A stretch of 56,430 nt of DNA, from positions 1 through 56,430 of the forward strand of contig CAZLFQ010000005.1 in NCBI GenBank assembly GCA_964558975.1. Direction: 5' to 3'. The DNA comes from CAZLFQ01 sp964558975. GTDB taxonomy: Bacteria; Pseudomonadota; Alphaproteobacteria; Rickettsiales; Midichloriaceae. Below, in pieces: positions 18,129 through 26,467 of this stretch (the stretch's first letter is position 1; every line of letters starts with the position of its first letter). A program made the position numbers and the translations under genes. The notes beneath the pieces are model-generated. The model was given only the letters and a program-made list of their open reading frames with translations, was not told where the DNA came from and made no database searches.

Positions 18129-18863
18129 ATGCATAATTGTCATCATGATTTGGCTGCTCCAATTAGCACCGCTCTCTTCGGTATTGAAGGGCTTGGAGTA
18201 ATTACTACTTTGTTTCTAACTGGCTTAGTTGGAAGTTTCACACACTGCATTGGAATGTGTGGACCCTTTGCCTTAGCACAAACCAGTATGCGCTTGATGA
18301 ATATATCACCTAAAAAACTTTCACAAAAAGCACGGTTTGATGCTTCCGCTTTATTCCCATATTACTTTGGCAAAACTATTACTTACTGTATTTTATTAAC
18401 AATCGCTTATTTTATCTCTGCAAACTTCAGAGATACTCAAGTCTATAGATATCTGGCGCTTTTTTTCCTAATTTCAGCTGCAGTGCTTTTCATTAAAATT
18501 GCCATCAATAAAAGCTTCAATTTGATTAAAATTTCTTATTTAGAAAAATTGTTCAGCAATAAAATCAACCTGACAAACACAAGGGGTATAAAAGGACTTT
18601 TAGCTGGTATGACACTGGGATTAATTCCGTGTGGTCTTGTGTACGGAAGTATTGTGGCAGCTCTTTCAGCTACAGATAATGTCCTTATTTCACTATTTGC
18701 AATGTTTGCTTTTGGTATCGCAACGGTTCCGGGATTATATGTTGTCAGTTATTTTGGGCAATTCATTCTTACAAAATATAGTAAGTTTTTTAATATTGCG
18801 TTTTCAATTATAATGACTTTAAATGCCCTATTTCTGCTAGGTTATGCATTGAAACTGATTTAA
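18129..18863 (+). CDS. DsbD_2/TauE-SafE-type membrane protein linked to cbb3 oxidase
   Basis: This 244-residue protein has six or so transmembrane segments and the signature GSFTHCIGMCGPFALA in its first membrane segment. It also has the second-half motif GLIPCGLVYGSI. This matches the DsbD_2 membrane domain (often named sulfite exporter TauE/SafE), which is commonly found beside cbb3 oxidase or copper-handling genes. The paired cysteines could carry electrons or copper across the membrane. The N-terminus is His-rich (MHNCHHD), also in keeping with metal binding. It lies 41 bases ahead of ccoN on the same strand, so a role in cbb3 assembly is the best guess. Confidence 0.8.
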   Translation: MHNCHHDLAAPISTALFGIEGLGVITTLFLTGLVGSFTHCIGMCGPFALAQTSMRLMNISPKKLSQKARFDASALFPYYFGKTITYCILLTIAYFISANFRDTQVYRYLALFFLISAAVLFIKIAINKSFNLIKISYLEKLFSNKINLTNTRGIKGLLAGMTLGLIPCGLVYGSIVAALSATDNVLISLFAMFAFGIATVPGLYVVSYFGQFILTKYSKFFNIAFSIIMTLNALFLLGYALKLI

Positions 18864-18904
18864 AAACATGTTAGCGTCATCATATATTAATTAGATACAA
18901 TACC

Positions 18905-20350
18905 ATGGCTAGAACCGACACCCTTTCAGTTTCATTTGATGATAAAGTAATAAAATTATTTGCCCTCATTTCTGTTTTTTGGGCCGTTGTTGGACTATCT
19001 TTTGGAGTCATCATCGCACTCCAAATGGCATTTCCAATTTTAAATCTTGATTATGCTTGGGGTACCTTTGGCCGCTTACGTCCAGTACATACTTCAGGTG
19101 TAATATTTGCATTTGGAGGAAATGTTTTATTCGCTACATCACTATATGTAGTCCAAAGAACTTGTCAGGCACGTTTAGCAGGAACAAAAGCCATGCATTA
19201 TTTCATGTTTTTTGGTTATCAAGCATTTTTGCTTTTGGCGGTGCATGGCTATTTAAATGGTATTACACAAGGCCGTGAATACGCAGAACCTGAATGGTAC
19301 GCAGATATTTTACTAACTTTTGTGTGGCTTACATACTTTTATGTCTATGTTCGAACAATAATGAATCGACAAGAGCCCCATATATACGTGGCGAATTGGT
19401 TCTATCTCTCATTTATTATGGTAGTAGCAATGCTTCATATTGGTAACAATATGGCAATTCCTGTTTCACTCACTAGCTCGGGAAGTGTTGATGTTTTTTC
19501 TGGCGTTCAGTCGGCAATGATCCAATGGTGGTATGGTCATAACGCAGTAGGATTTTTGTTAACAGCAGGTTTTATTGGCATCATGTATTACTTCTTACCA
19601 AAGCGTGCTAATAAGCCAGTTTATTCATATAGACTTTCAATTATGCATTTCTGGGCGTTGATATTTTTATATATCTGGGCTGGCCCTCACCATTTACATT
19701 ACACGGCCCTACCTGATTGGACACAAACTCTTGGCATGACCATGTCTATTATCCTTTGGTTACCTTCATGGGGTGGCATGGTGAATGGAATGATGACTCT
19801 CTCAGGAGCATGGGATAAATTACGTGACGATCCTGTTTTAAGATTTATGGTAATTGCAGTAGCGTTTTATGGAATGAGTACATTTGAAGGCCCAGTCATG
19901 GCGATCAAATCTGTAAATGCATTAAGCCATTATACTGAATGGACCATTAGTCACGTTCACTCTGGCGCACTAGGATGGGTAGCATTTATAAGTTTCGGTG
20001 CACTATATCATATGATTCCAAAGCTATTTGGCAGAGAAGAAATGTATTCTCTAAAATTAGTAAACCTTCATTTATGGTTAGCTTGTATTGGAATTGTTCT
20101 TTATATCACCTCAATGTGGGCTGCTGGCATTATGCAAGGATTGATGTGGAGAAGCTACGACGACATGGGCTTTTTAACATATTCTTTCATTCAAATTGTG
20201 AGTTCTTTGCACCCTCTGTACGTAATACGAGCTTTAGGCGGAATCTTGTACTTATCAGGTGCAATCATTATGGCATATAATGTATATATGACTGTAAGTG
20301 GCAGAACTTATAAGACAAAAGATTTATTAGTAGCAGTAGCAAGGAGTTAA
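18905..20350 (+). CDS. ccoN: cbb3-type cytochrome c oxidase subunit I
   Basis: CcoN is the catalytic haem-copper subunit of the high-affinity cbb3 oxidase. The 481-residue protein has about 12 transmembrane segments. Conserved histidines are present in GRLRPVHTSGVIFAFGGN (low-spin haem), WWYGHNAVGF (CuB), GPHHLHYTALPDW (CuB pair) and WTISHVHSGALGW (haem ligands). The length is normal for the family. The ATG at 18905 gives a typical N-terminus, although no strong ribosome site precedes it. ccoO begins one base after its stop, giving a compact N-O-Q-P operon. Confidence 0.98.
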   Translation: MARTDTLSVSFDDKVIKLFALISVFWAVVGLSFGVIIALQMAFPILNLDYAWGTFGRLRPVHTSGVIFAFGGNVLFATSLYVVQRTCQARLAGTKAMHYFMFFGYQAFLLLAVHGYLNGITQGREYAEPEWYADILLTFVWLTYFYVYVRTIMNRQEPHIYVANWFYLSFIMVVAMLHIGNNMAIPVSLTSSGSVDVFSGVQSAMIQWWYGHNAVGFLLTAGFIGIMYYFLPKRANKPVYSYRLSIMHFWALIFLYIWAGPHHLHYTALPDWTQTLGMTMSIILWLPSWGGMVNGMMTLSGAWDKLRDDPVLRFMVIAVAFYGMSTFEGPVMAIKSVNALSHYTEWTISHVHSGALGWVAFISFGALYHMIPKLFGREEMYSLKLVNLHLWLACIGIVLYITSMWAAGIMQGLMWRSYDDMGFLTYSFIQIVSSLHPLYVIRALGGILYLSGAIIMAYNVYMTVSGRTYKTKDLLVAVARS

Positions 20351-20351
20351 G

Positions 20352-21080
20352 ATGTTTAAAAATCACGCAAAAATAGAGAAAAATCTTTTCTTACTCGTGG
20401 TACTAAGTTTTATAGTTACTGCGATTGGTGGGATTGTGGAAATATTTCCTCTTTTTATAAAAGAAGTTAGTATTGAGAAGGTACAGGGCATGCGTCCACA
20501 TACCCCTCTTGAACTTGCAGGATTTAATATTTACAAACGCGAAGGTTGTTATGGTTGCCATAGCCAACAAATTCGCGCATTGCGTGATGAAGTTGAAAGA
20601 TACGGGCATTACTCATTAGCTGCAGAAAGTATGTACGATCATCCTTTTGCTTGGGGCTCAAAAAGAACTGGCCCAGATCTAGCTCGTGTTGGTGGAAAAT
20701 ACTCTGATGACTGGCATGTAGAGCATTTGATTCACCCTCAAGCTTTAGTACCTGAATCGATTATGCCAAGGTATAAATTCTTAAACGAGACTATTCTTAA
20801 TACCCAAGATATTCCTACAAGAATGAAGATTCTAAAAATGGTTGGTGACCCCTATTCTGATACTGATATTGCAAATGCTGAAGAGGACATTAACATCCAA
20901 TTAACCCTCAATTCAGATCAGGCTAAACTTGCTGATTTTCAAAAACGCTACCCAAATACTTTTGTAAGAAAATTCAACAGAAAGTCTGATAACATTACAG
21001 AAATGGACGCACTTGTTGCTTACTTACAAAGTCTTGGTAACAGAGTTGATCTTAAAACTAATAAAGGGCGCGATTGGTAA
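20352..21080 (+). CDS. ccoO: cbb3-type cytochrome c oxidase subunit II (monohaem)
   Basis: CcoO is the membrane-anchored monohaem cytochrome c subunit of cbb3 oxidase. The 242-residue product has one N-terminal transmembrane helix (about residues 14-36). The haem site is CYGCH, in the block YKREGCYGCHSQQIR. RTGPDLARVGGKYSDDWH and ESIMPRYKFL follow, the Met of the latter being the axial ligand. The gene begins with a ribosome site (AAGGAG at 20340-20345) within the end of ccoN. Its TAA overlaps the ATG of ccoQ. Confidence 0.97.
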   Translation: MFKNHAKIEKNLFLLVVLSFIVTAIGGIVEIFPLFIKEVSIEKVQGMRPHTPLELAGFNIYKREGCYGCHSQQIRALRDEVERYGHYSLAAESMYDHPFAWGSKRTGPDLARVGGKYSDDWHVEHLIHPQALVPESIMPRYKFLNETILNTQDIPTRMKILKMVGDPYSDTDIANAEEDINIQLTLNSDQAKLADFQKRYPNTFVRKFNRKSDNITEMDALVAYLQSLGNRVDLKTNKGRDW

Positions 21081-21262
21081 TGTATCTAAATCTTAAAATA
21101 GCCACTTTACTGCTTTTAATTTTGGGAACTATACTATTAGTCATATGGCTATTTAGACCTGGATCAAAAGAGAAATTTGAAAAAAACAGCAAAATCGTCC
21201 TTAACAACGATAAAGCAATAGTGATAAAAAAGAAGACGAAAAATGGAAAAAGAAAAAAATAA
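21080..21262 (+). CDS. ccoQ: cbb3 oxidase small subunit CcoQ/FixQ
   Basis: The 60-residue product has a single transmembrane helix (about residues 8-26, LLLLILGTILLVIWLF) and then a strongly basic cytoplasmic tail. This is the form of CcoQ, which stabilises the cbb3 complex. The start is ATG 21080, overlapping the ccoO stop as TAATG; an upstream TTG would only add two residues. The lysine-rich tail (VIKKKTKNGKRKK) is longer than usual. Its 3' end overlaps the ccoP start by 20 bases. Confidence 0.85.
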   Translation: MYLNLKIATLLLLILGTILLVIWLFRPGSKEKFEKNSKIVLNNDKAIVIKKKTKNGKRKK

Positions 21263-22100
21263 AAAGTCTAAGCAACAAGAACCTGTGACTACAGGACATG
21301 AATGGGATGGTATCAAGGAATATGATAATCCAGACCCGCTCTGGCTGCGCTATACTTTTTATATGGCTTTATTTTTTTCACTTGGTTACTGGCTATTATA
21401 CCCATCTTGGCCAAGCCAAAGGGCTGATGGAATACTCGATTGGTCGCAATATAAGGAGCTTGAGGAATCTCAACAAGAAATAGAAAAAATTCGCGAACAA
21501 TATCTAGCAGAGTTTGATAAAGCAACGTTTGAACAAGTTATTGCAGACCCCAAACTTTATAAATTCGCAATCACTGGTGGAAAATCTGCTTTTTTAAATA
21601 ATTGCGCTGTTTGTCACGGCTCTGGTGGTGCTGGAAATCTTGGTTATCCAAACTTAACTGCAGGTGCATGGATGTGGGGTGGAAAACTTGAAGATTTGTA
21701 CCAAACTTTAAAATTTGGTATCCGGTCTGGACACGATGAAACTAGAGATTCTCAAATGGCTGCTTTCGGTAAAGATAAAATTTTAAAACCTGAAGATGTC
21801 GATGTATTAACAGATTTTGTGATTGGCTTAAAAGATGGTAAGAATTACACTGATCAAGCAAATAATTTGTATCAGCAGAATTGTGCATCTTGTCACGGAG
21901 CTAAGGGAGAAGGCAACTATGAATTTGGCGCACCCGCACTGAATGATGCAATCTGGTTATATGGTAGTGATAGAGCTAATGTTTATGATGTTATTTATAA
22001 TGGTCGTCAAGGTGTAATGCCATACTGGCAGGGCAAATTAACAGATGCAACTATCCGCCAACTTGCTTTATACGTTCATCAATTAGGTGGTGGAGAATAA
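21243..22100 (+). CDS. ccoP: cbb3-type cytochrome c oxidase subunit III (dihaem)
   Basis: CcoP is the dihaem cytochrome c subunit that passes electrons into CcoN. The 285-residue protein starts with a charged cytoplasmic stretch and the typical block GIKEYDNPDPLWLRYTFYM. One transmembrane helix follows (about residues 33-55) and then two c-type domains with CAVCH near residue 124 and CASCH near residue 219. It is the last structural gene of the ccoNOQP operon. The ccoGHIS maturation genes do not follow directly, although fixH appears about 850 bases downstream. Confidence 0.97.
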   Translation: MEKEKNKKSKQQEPVTTGHEWDGIKEYDNPDPLWLRYTFYMALFFSLGYWLLYPSWPSQRADGILDWSQYKELEESQQEIEKIREQYLAEFDKATFEQVIADPKLYKFAITGGKSAFLNNCAVCHGSGGAGNLGYPNLTAGAWMWGGKLEDLYQTLKFGIRSGHDETRDSQMAAFGKDKILKPEDVDVLTDFVIGLKDGKNYTDQANNLYQQNCASCHGAKGEGNYEFGAPALNDAIWLYGSDRANVYDVIYNGRQGVMPYWQGKLTDATIRQLALYVHQLGGGE

Positions 22101-22101
22101 T

Positions 22102-22617
22102 TTGCAACACAAACTTGAGCTTCCATTCCACAGCAATAACGATTTGGAGTTTGGTTTAGAATGGACGCTTATTCAAGCTAGCGATAAGGATTGTGACAAA
22201 AAGATTGTCCAAGCCAGAAAAAAGCTAGAAGAAATCCAAGACAAAAATGATGAGGAATCCTTAAAAATCTATCCTGAATTATTAACAACTCTTGCAAGAG
22301 CATATTTAGAAAAATTTTATAATGATAATGATGTACCACCTAGCTTCAATGGGAATAATAATCTGATTGTCTTAGCTTGTGCAATACTTGGATTAAAATC
22401 AAGACTTGGTGACAAAGCAACATTTCATAGATTAGCATCAACAGCATGCAGCAATTTATATCAGCTACACTGTGAACATAAGATCAAAATTTGGCCTCAG
22501 ACATTGGAAAATTTGTTTCCAACTATATTTCCAAATAATCAGACCGCCAAAAATTATTGTCAGAACATGCTAATGGTTTCTGCTGATAGACATCAGCGTT
22601 GTGCCGCGTTAAACTAA
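22102..22617 (+). CDS. hypothetical protein downstream of ccoP
   Basis: This product of about 171 residues is not recognised. It is soluble and probably mostly helical, with no signal peptide or membrane segment and with several cysteines. The central part (ACAILGLKSRLGDKATFHRLASTACSNLYQLH) looks like a helical repeat. I choose the TTG at 22102 because GGAG (22092-22095) is six bases ahead of it, just inside the end of ccoP. A GTG at 22087, which would overlap ccoP, is the alternative. Its tight coupling to the oxidase operon hints at an assembly or regulatory role, but nothing in the sequence shows it. Confidence 0.65.
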   Translation: MQHKLELPFHSNNDLEFGLEWTLIQASDKDCDKKIVQARKKLEEIQDKNDEESLKIYPELLTTLARAYLEKFYNDNDVPPSFNGNNNLIVLACAILGLKSRLGDKATFHRLASTACSNLYQLHCEHKIKIWPQTLENLFPTIFPNNQTAKNYCQNMLMVSADRHQRCAALN

Positions 22618-22679
22618 AACTTGGGTATTATAAGCAAATAAGTACTTGAGTTTACTATTATAAAATCAGATACTATTCC

Positions 22680-22699
22680 TTAAGCGAATAAACGCTTAA
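22680..22699. promoter_or_regulatory. inverted repeat ahead of the acidic micropeptide gene
   Basis: TTAAGCG (22680-22686) and CGCTTAA (22693-22699) are perfect inverted arms around the six-base spacer AATAAA. The repeat lies 21 bases before the ATG at 22721. It could be an operator or a 5' RNA hairpin just upstream of the ribosome site. Confidence 0.4.
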
Positions 22700-22720
22700 T
22701 TAAAAATTTGGAGAAAAATT

Positions 22721-22888
22721 ATGTTAGCATTATTATTAGCAGCTATCCCTGCTGCAGTTGTATTAGCAGATGAGCAAGCACCTGAAGAAGTTGTAGAATC
22801 TACAGAAGCTTCAAACGAAGCTGAATCTATGGAAGCAAATAACCTTGTTGAAGAAGTAGCAGCTGCAACTGACGCAACAGAGCTTTAA
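22721..22888 (+). CDS. small secreted acidic peptide
   Basis: A 55-residue frame with a strong ribosome site (GGAG at 22710-22713) encodes a hydrophobic N-terminus, MLALLLAAIPAAVVLA. A very acidic, Glu- and Ala-rich remainder (EQAPEEVVESTEASNEAESM and onward) follows. The first 17 residues look like a signal peptide or membrane anchor ending at VLA-DE. It contains no cysteine and only acidic charged residues after the signal. It is too short for standard calling. A 12-bp hairpin follows the stop. I do not recognise a family. Its place between cbb3 oxidase genes and fixH could imply an envelope role. Confidence 0.6.
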   Translation: MLALLLAAIPAAVVLADEQAPEEVVESTEASNEAESMEANNLVEEVAAATDATEL

Positions 22889-22901
22889 TTCGACAAATTA
22901 T

Positions 22902-22940
22902 AAGAGTGTGTGTACAATGTGCATGCACTCTTATTTTATT
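22902..22940 (+). terminator. hairpin after the micropeptide, ahead of fixH
   Basis: AAGAGTGTGTGT (22902-22913) can pair with GCATGCACTCTT (22921-22932), with a few G-U pairs, over a seven-base loop. The stem is followed by ATTTTATT. This resembles an intrinsic terminator with a broken T-run. It ends only three bases before the fixH start codon, so it may instead limit fixH expression. Confidence 0.5.
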
Positions 22941-22942
22941 AT

Positions 22943-23440
22943 ATGAAATCGAAAATCCCATATTACATTATTGCTCTTATTGGCACCTTCATGTTACTTG
23001 ATTTCGCTTTTGTAACATTAGCAAAACTCACCTATACAGGCGTATACACGGATAATCACTACAAAAAAGGTCTGGATTTTAATAAAATATACGGGGCAGA
23101 AATTTACGTTGGTGATAATAGCTGGAATAGCCAAATCACACTCAATCAAACTATTCTCAAAGATACGATCAAACTACCACTCAAAATCCACGAACCTCAA
23201 GAACTCTATTTCCATTTTACAGATCATCAAAACAAACCTATTAAAAATGCAATTGTAATGGGAAAACTAATAAGACCAGTCACCGATGCATATGACACTG
23301 AATTTAAGTTTCATGAAATTAAAAATGGACTATATAATACAAAAATATCTTTCCCAATGAAAGGACAGTGGCACATCAGAGTCAAAGCCCTTTCAGACAA
23401 TAAAGAATTTGTAACAACTGCTAAAATAGTTATCTCTTAG
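22943..23440 (+). CDS. fixH: FixH/CcoH-like cbb3 oxidase assembly protein
   Basis: FixH (CcoH) is a membrane protein needed for assembly of cbb3 oxidase. The 165-residue product has one N-terminal transmembrane helix (about residues 4-26). It then shows the family pattern TLAKLTYTGVYTDNHYKKGLDFNK, like the TEDAYxKGLxYN of FixH. A periplasmic beta-rich domain ending in GQWHIRVKAL follows. The frame is open back to 22910, but ATG 22943 gives a proper N-terminus and avoids the hairpin. fixG, fixI and fixS are absent from the window, so the maturation set is dispersed. Its end overlaps the convergent ogt gene by 11 bases. Confidence 0.85.
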   Translation: MKSKIPYYIIALIGTFMLLDFAFVTLAKLTYTGVYTDNHYKKGLDFNKIYGAEIYVGDNSWNSQITLNQTILKDTIKLPLKIHEPQELYFHFTDHQNKPIKNAIVMGKLIRPVTDAYDTEFKFHEIKNGLYNTKISFPMKGQWHIRVKALSDNKEFVTTAKIVIS

Positions 23441-23930
23441 CAACTCTCTCCTCATGCTCTAAAAGCCATTTCTTACGCTCTAGGCCACCGCTGTAGCCAC
23501 CTAATTTTCCATCACTGGCAATAACCCTATGGCAAGGAATAATAATTGGAAGGCAGTTAGCCCCATTAGCATTTGCAACCGCTCTAAAGGATTTTGGCAT
23601 ATTCATATTCTTAGATTGCTCTGAGTAACTGACAGTTGTACCAAACGGAATTTTCTGTAATGCCTGCCAAGTTTTTTTTCTAAATTCTGTGCCTATTAAC
23701 TTTATAGGTGTGCGAAACGTTTTAAGCTCACCTTTAAAATATAAATTTAATTCTTCAGAAACTAATTTGATTGGATCAGATGATTCTTCAAAAAAACCGT
23801 TTCCTAGTAACTCTAGTTTTTGGGACAATTTTTTATTATCAGCAAATTCTATCAGTAATAAATTATCCTTATCAGAGATTGCAACCATCTCACCAATAAG
23901 CGTCTCAATTTTTGATTTGTATAAACCCAT
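23430..23930 (-). CDS. ogt: methylated-DNA-protein cysteine methyltransferase
   Basis: This is a suicide DNA-repair protein that transfers the alkyl group from O6-alkylguanine to its own cysteine. The 166-residue product has the C-terminal domain with the helix-turn-helix (FRAVANANGANCLPIIIPCHRV). The acceptor is C133 in PCHRV, and GGYSGGLERKKWLLEHE follows. The short, divergent N-terminal domain is typical of Ogt-type enzymes without the Ada regulatory part. It is a single gene, convergent with fixH. The DNA-alkylation theme returns at 33114 with an AlkD-like protein. Confidence 0.95.
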   Translation of the reverse strand: MGLYKSKIETLIGEMVAISDKDNLLLIEFADNKKLSQKLELLGNGFFEESSDPIKLVSEELNLYFKGELKTFRTPIKLIGTEFRKKTWQALQKIPFGTTVSYSEQSKNMNMPKSFRAVANANGANCLPIIIPCHRVIASDGKLGGYSGGLERKKWLLEHEERVAKR

Positions 23931-24012
23931 AGTACCCTATTCAAATTTTTGATCTTTTCAAGAATCAATTAATAACATAAAATTTAGCTACAATCATCTC
24001 AAAGGTACTGCT

Positions 24013-24375
24013 ATGAAATTTGCTGAGTTCAGAGAAAAACACTACCTACAAGGATATGAATTAGGACAGAAAGCATTGCAAGAAAACATACTTATGTTAT
24101 TCGAAGCTATTGATAATAAGAATCTAGAACAACTTAGCTTCTTACTTCCCTATTGCAACACTAAAATGCTTCGAGAAGCAGAGCAACGAGTAGGCCACCC
24201 ACAACTGTCAAATTTTGATATAAGGCTTGCTATAAAACATAGATGGCAAGAATTAGAAAGCAATCCACCAACGCATCCAAAATTTCCGATTGGAAGCATA
24301 TCAGAATCTATTTTAGAAGCAGGCCATGATAGAAAACCAATGGCAACAAGATACGTGGGCTTTTCCAGAAACTAA
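24013..24375 (+). CDS. hypothetical protein
   Basis: The 120-residue product is not recognised. It is mainly helical, with MKFAEFREKHYLQGYELGQK at the start and a charged, His- and Pro-containing C-terminal part (RWQELESNPPTHPKFPIGSI). There is no signal peptide, membrane segment or cysteine cluster. AAGG at 24002-24005 may serve as ribosome site for the ATG at 24013. TACAAT at 23990-23995 could be a -10 element. It converges on the small gene at 24382 with a six-base gap. Confidence 0.6.
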   Translation: MKFAEFREKHYLQGYELGQKALQENILMLFEAIDNKNLEQLSFLLPYCNTKMLREAEQRVGHPQLSNFDIRLAIKHRWQELESNPPTHPKFPIGSISESILEAGHDRKPMATRYVGFSRN

Positions 24376-24381
24376 CTAAAA

Positions 24382-24567
24382 TTAGATCTCTAAAACTGGC
24401 TCTTTTTGAGTGACTGGAGCTTTCTTAACTTCTCCTGAATCTGCATTATCATCATTTGCAGTAGCATTGCGAAGCTCTTCAATTATTGCTTCTAATTGCT
24501 CTTTAGACACTCCATCAAATGCATTAAGCATTTGCATAGGAGTCGGTAAATTATTGTGAATTTCCAT
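24382..24567 (-). CDS. hypothetical small acidic protein coupled to cca
   Basis: A 61-residue frame overlaps the end of the cca gene by 17 bases. Its product starts MEIHNNLPTPMQMLNAF and continues with GVSKEQLEAIIEELRNATAN, a likely amphipathic helix. The tail is Asp/Glu-rich and disordered. A purine-rich AGGGTGGAAAAAA sequence ahead of the ATG can serve as ribosome site. The overlap suggests it is translated from the cca transcript. No family is recognised, so a chance frame cannot be excluded. Confidence 0.5.
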   Translation of the reverse strand: MEIHNNLPTPMQMLNAFDGVSKEQLEAIIEELRNATANDDNADSGEVKKAPVTQKEPVLEI

Positions 24568-25741
24568 TTTTTTCCACCCTACTTAAAAGTTCTTCCATAG
24601 AAAGCTCAAAATCGCTTTCTATCCACATTTGATGCAATTTATTCAAGATCTTTCCGACCTGAGGCCCATTATATCCCATTTTCACAATATTTTCACCATT
24701 TATTTTAAATTCAGGTGATTCCCACTTAATTGCTAGATCCAACAAAGCTTTGAAATGTAAGGATGGAAGTTCAATATTAAGCAAAGTAATACAATCAATA
24801 TAGAGTTCTTTGCCATATTTATATAAGGCTCTTTTTTGCAAATTCTGTGAGCTAGAAATATCAACATCTATAAATTCAACTAAAGTTAAGAGTTTAAATT
24901 TCTCTTTTTTAGATAACCTCCATCTTACAGCCAATTTTGCAACATCTCCCTTATTATAGCCAGCAAATCTCAATATAACTGCAAGATTAATCCACGAATC
25001 CTCCACAAATTTATACTGGGGAATAGATAAAGAGATATTAATACCTATAACTTGCAATACCCCAACTTTTTGCATCAACTGCAAAGCAATTAAGCCAAAA
25101 GGCGATGATAGGATTTTTAACAACTCAACTCTGATTCTTTCTCCAGAGATCTTTTTCAATCCTTTGCTTAAATTACCACAAGCTTTTAAACTTGCCTTAT
25201 GCAATTCAGCATCACCAAAATAAGAAATGAATCTAAAATATCTGAGTATTCTTAGATAATCCTCTTCTATTCTCTTTTCTGGATCTCCTACAAATTTCAC
25301 CAAATTCTTTTCAAGATCAGACATGCCATCAAAGTAGTCGTAGATCTTACCATTTAGATCCATCGACAACGCATTTATTGTGAAGTCACGTCTTGCTGCA
25401 TCTTCTTTCCATGAATCCGTAAATTCCACAACTGCATGCCTACCATCGGTTAACACATCTTTCCTTAGAGTAGTTATCTCAAATTGCTTTTCACTTATTA
25501 TGGCGGTGACAGTTCCGTGCTTAAGACCAGTTGGGATAACTTTTACACCATTTTTGCTTAAAACTTTCATTACCATTTCAGGCAGCAATGATGTAGCAAT
25601 ATCAATATCCGAATGTGTCTTACCTAGTATAATATCTCTTACACATCCACCTACAAGTCGTGACTCCCCACCCGCCTCTTCCATTATTGCAAAGATTTTC
25701 TTGCATTCCTCTATTGCTACCCATTTTGGCAATTTAGACAT
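24551..25741 (-). CDS. cca: CCA tRNA nucleotidyltransferase
   Basis: The enzyme adds or repairs the 3' CCA of tRNAs using CTP and ATP. The product of about 396 residues has the class II nucleotidyltransferase head: SRLVGGCVRDIILG near residue 30 and the metal-binding DIDIAT. It continues with GTVTAI and RRDFTINALSMDLNGKIYDYFDG, then the neck (DYLRILRYFRFISYFG). I start at ATG 25741 (MSKLPKW) and not at the upstream GTG 25747. Both tRNA genes in the window encode their own CCA, so the enzyme may act mainly in repair or on other tRNAs. A poly(A) polymerase-like role is less likely. Confidence 0.93.
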   Translation of the reverse strand: MSKLPKWVAIEECKKIFAIMEEAGGESRLVGGCVRDIILGKTHSDIDIATSLLPEMVMKVLSKNGVKVIPTGLKHGTVTAIISEKQFEITTLRKDVLTDGRHAVVEFTDSWKEDAARRDFTINALSMDLNGKIYDYFDGMSDLEKNLVKFVGDPEKRIEEDYLRILRYFRFISYFGDAELHKASLKACGNLSKGLKKISGERIRVELLKILSSPFGLIALQLMQKVGVLQVIGINISLSIPQYKFVEDSWINLAVILRFAGYNKGDVAKLAVRWRLSKKEKFKLLTLVEFIDVDISSSQNLQKRALYKYGKELYIDCITLLNIELPSLHFKALLDLAIKWESPEFKINGENIVKMGYNGPQVGKILNKLHQMWIESDFELSMEELLSRVEKNGNSQ

Positions 25742-25770
25742 GCACACTCAAATAAGTTGATAGATTTAAA

Positions 25771-26355
25771 CTATATTCTTTTTTCTTTGCCATCAAGTAT
25801 ACGTACAATATTGTCCTTATGTCTCCAAAATATCAATAACGATATAACAATTACTAAGGTAGCTTTATCTCCAGAAACCATAAAAGCTCCAAGCAGCGAA
25901 GTAACAAGCGCTGCTGTCAGAGAAGCTACAGCAACAATTCTAAAGAATACAAACATTACTAAAAATGAAGTTAACGCAATAAAACCTAAATTTGGCTCAA
26001 TTACAAAAAATACTGCAAGGCTAGTTGCTACTCCCTTTCCGCCACTAAATTTTAACCATATAGGAAATACATGGCCAATAATTACAAAGAAACCAGCCAA
26101 CAATTGTGCTATTTCAAGATCTTGAGCTTTCAAATGGGTCGCTAGAACAACTGCCAAAACGCCTTTAGAAAAATCAGCGACTAAAGTAGCAATCCCTACT
26201 GCCTTACCTGCGACTCTATAGGCATTTGTTGCTCCAATATTTTTTGATCCTTTGCTTTTAAGATCATGTTTACCAAAAGTTTGCGAAAGCAGATAACCAG
26301 TTGGAATTGAACCAATTAGATACGAAGCTAGACTTAAAATGATATATGCGTCCAT
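25771..26355 (-). CDS. plsY: glycerol-3-phosphate acyltransferase PlsY
   Basis: PlsY is the inner-membrane enzyme that transfers an acyl group from acyl phosphate to glycerol-3-phosphate, the first step of phospholipid synthesis. The product of about 194 residues has five membrane helices. The three conserved loops are present: GSIPTGYLL, KGSKNIGATNAYRVAGK and FSGGKGVATSLAVF. The frame opens at 26409, but the family start is MDAYIILSLASYLIGS at ATG 26355. It lies 29 bases ahead of cca on the same strand, so the two may be cotranscribed. Confidence 0.95.
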   Translation of the reverse strand: MDAYIILSLASYLIGSIPTGYLLSQTFGKHDLKSKGSKNIGATNAYRVAGKAVGIATLVADFSKGVLAVVLATHLKAQDLEIAQLLAGFFVIIGHVFPIWLKFSGGKGVATSLAVFFVIEPNLGFIALTSFLVMFVFFRIVAVASLTAALVTSLLGAFMVSGDKATLVIVISLLIFWRHKDNIVRILDGKEKRI

Positions 26356-26415
26356 AATTTTTACAGAAAAATTTAACCATATGATGCTTACTAAATCAAT
26401 TTTAGTCAAGAACTC

Positions 26416-26444
26416 TTGAATTAACCAGCATTAGATACTATACT
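26416..26444 (+). promoter_or_regulatory. sigma70 promoter for the secreted protein-nfu genes
   Basis: TTGAAT (26416-26421) is followed after 17 bases by TATACT (26439-26444). The predicted start of transcription near 26451 gives a leader of about 17 bases before ATG 26468, which has GAGG just upstream. Confidence 0.65.
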
Positions 26445-26467
26445 GTAAAATAATACATTGAGGTATT

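Noticed and set aside
22621..22720. Sigma70 promoter for the acidic micropeptide
   Set aside because: TTGAGT at 22646 has no -10 element at 16-18 bases; the nearest (TACTAT) needs a spacer of 19.
22617..23440. A full ccoGHIS maturation cluster
   Set aside because: Only FixH could be recognised; no ccoG, ccoI or ccoS frame is present in this region.
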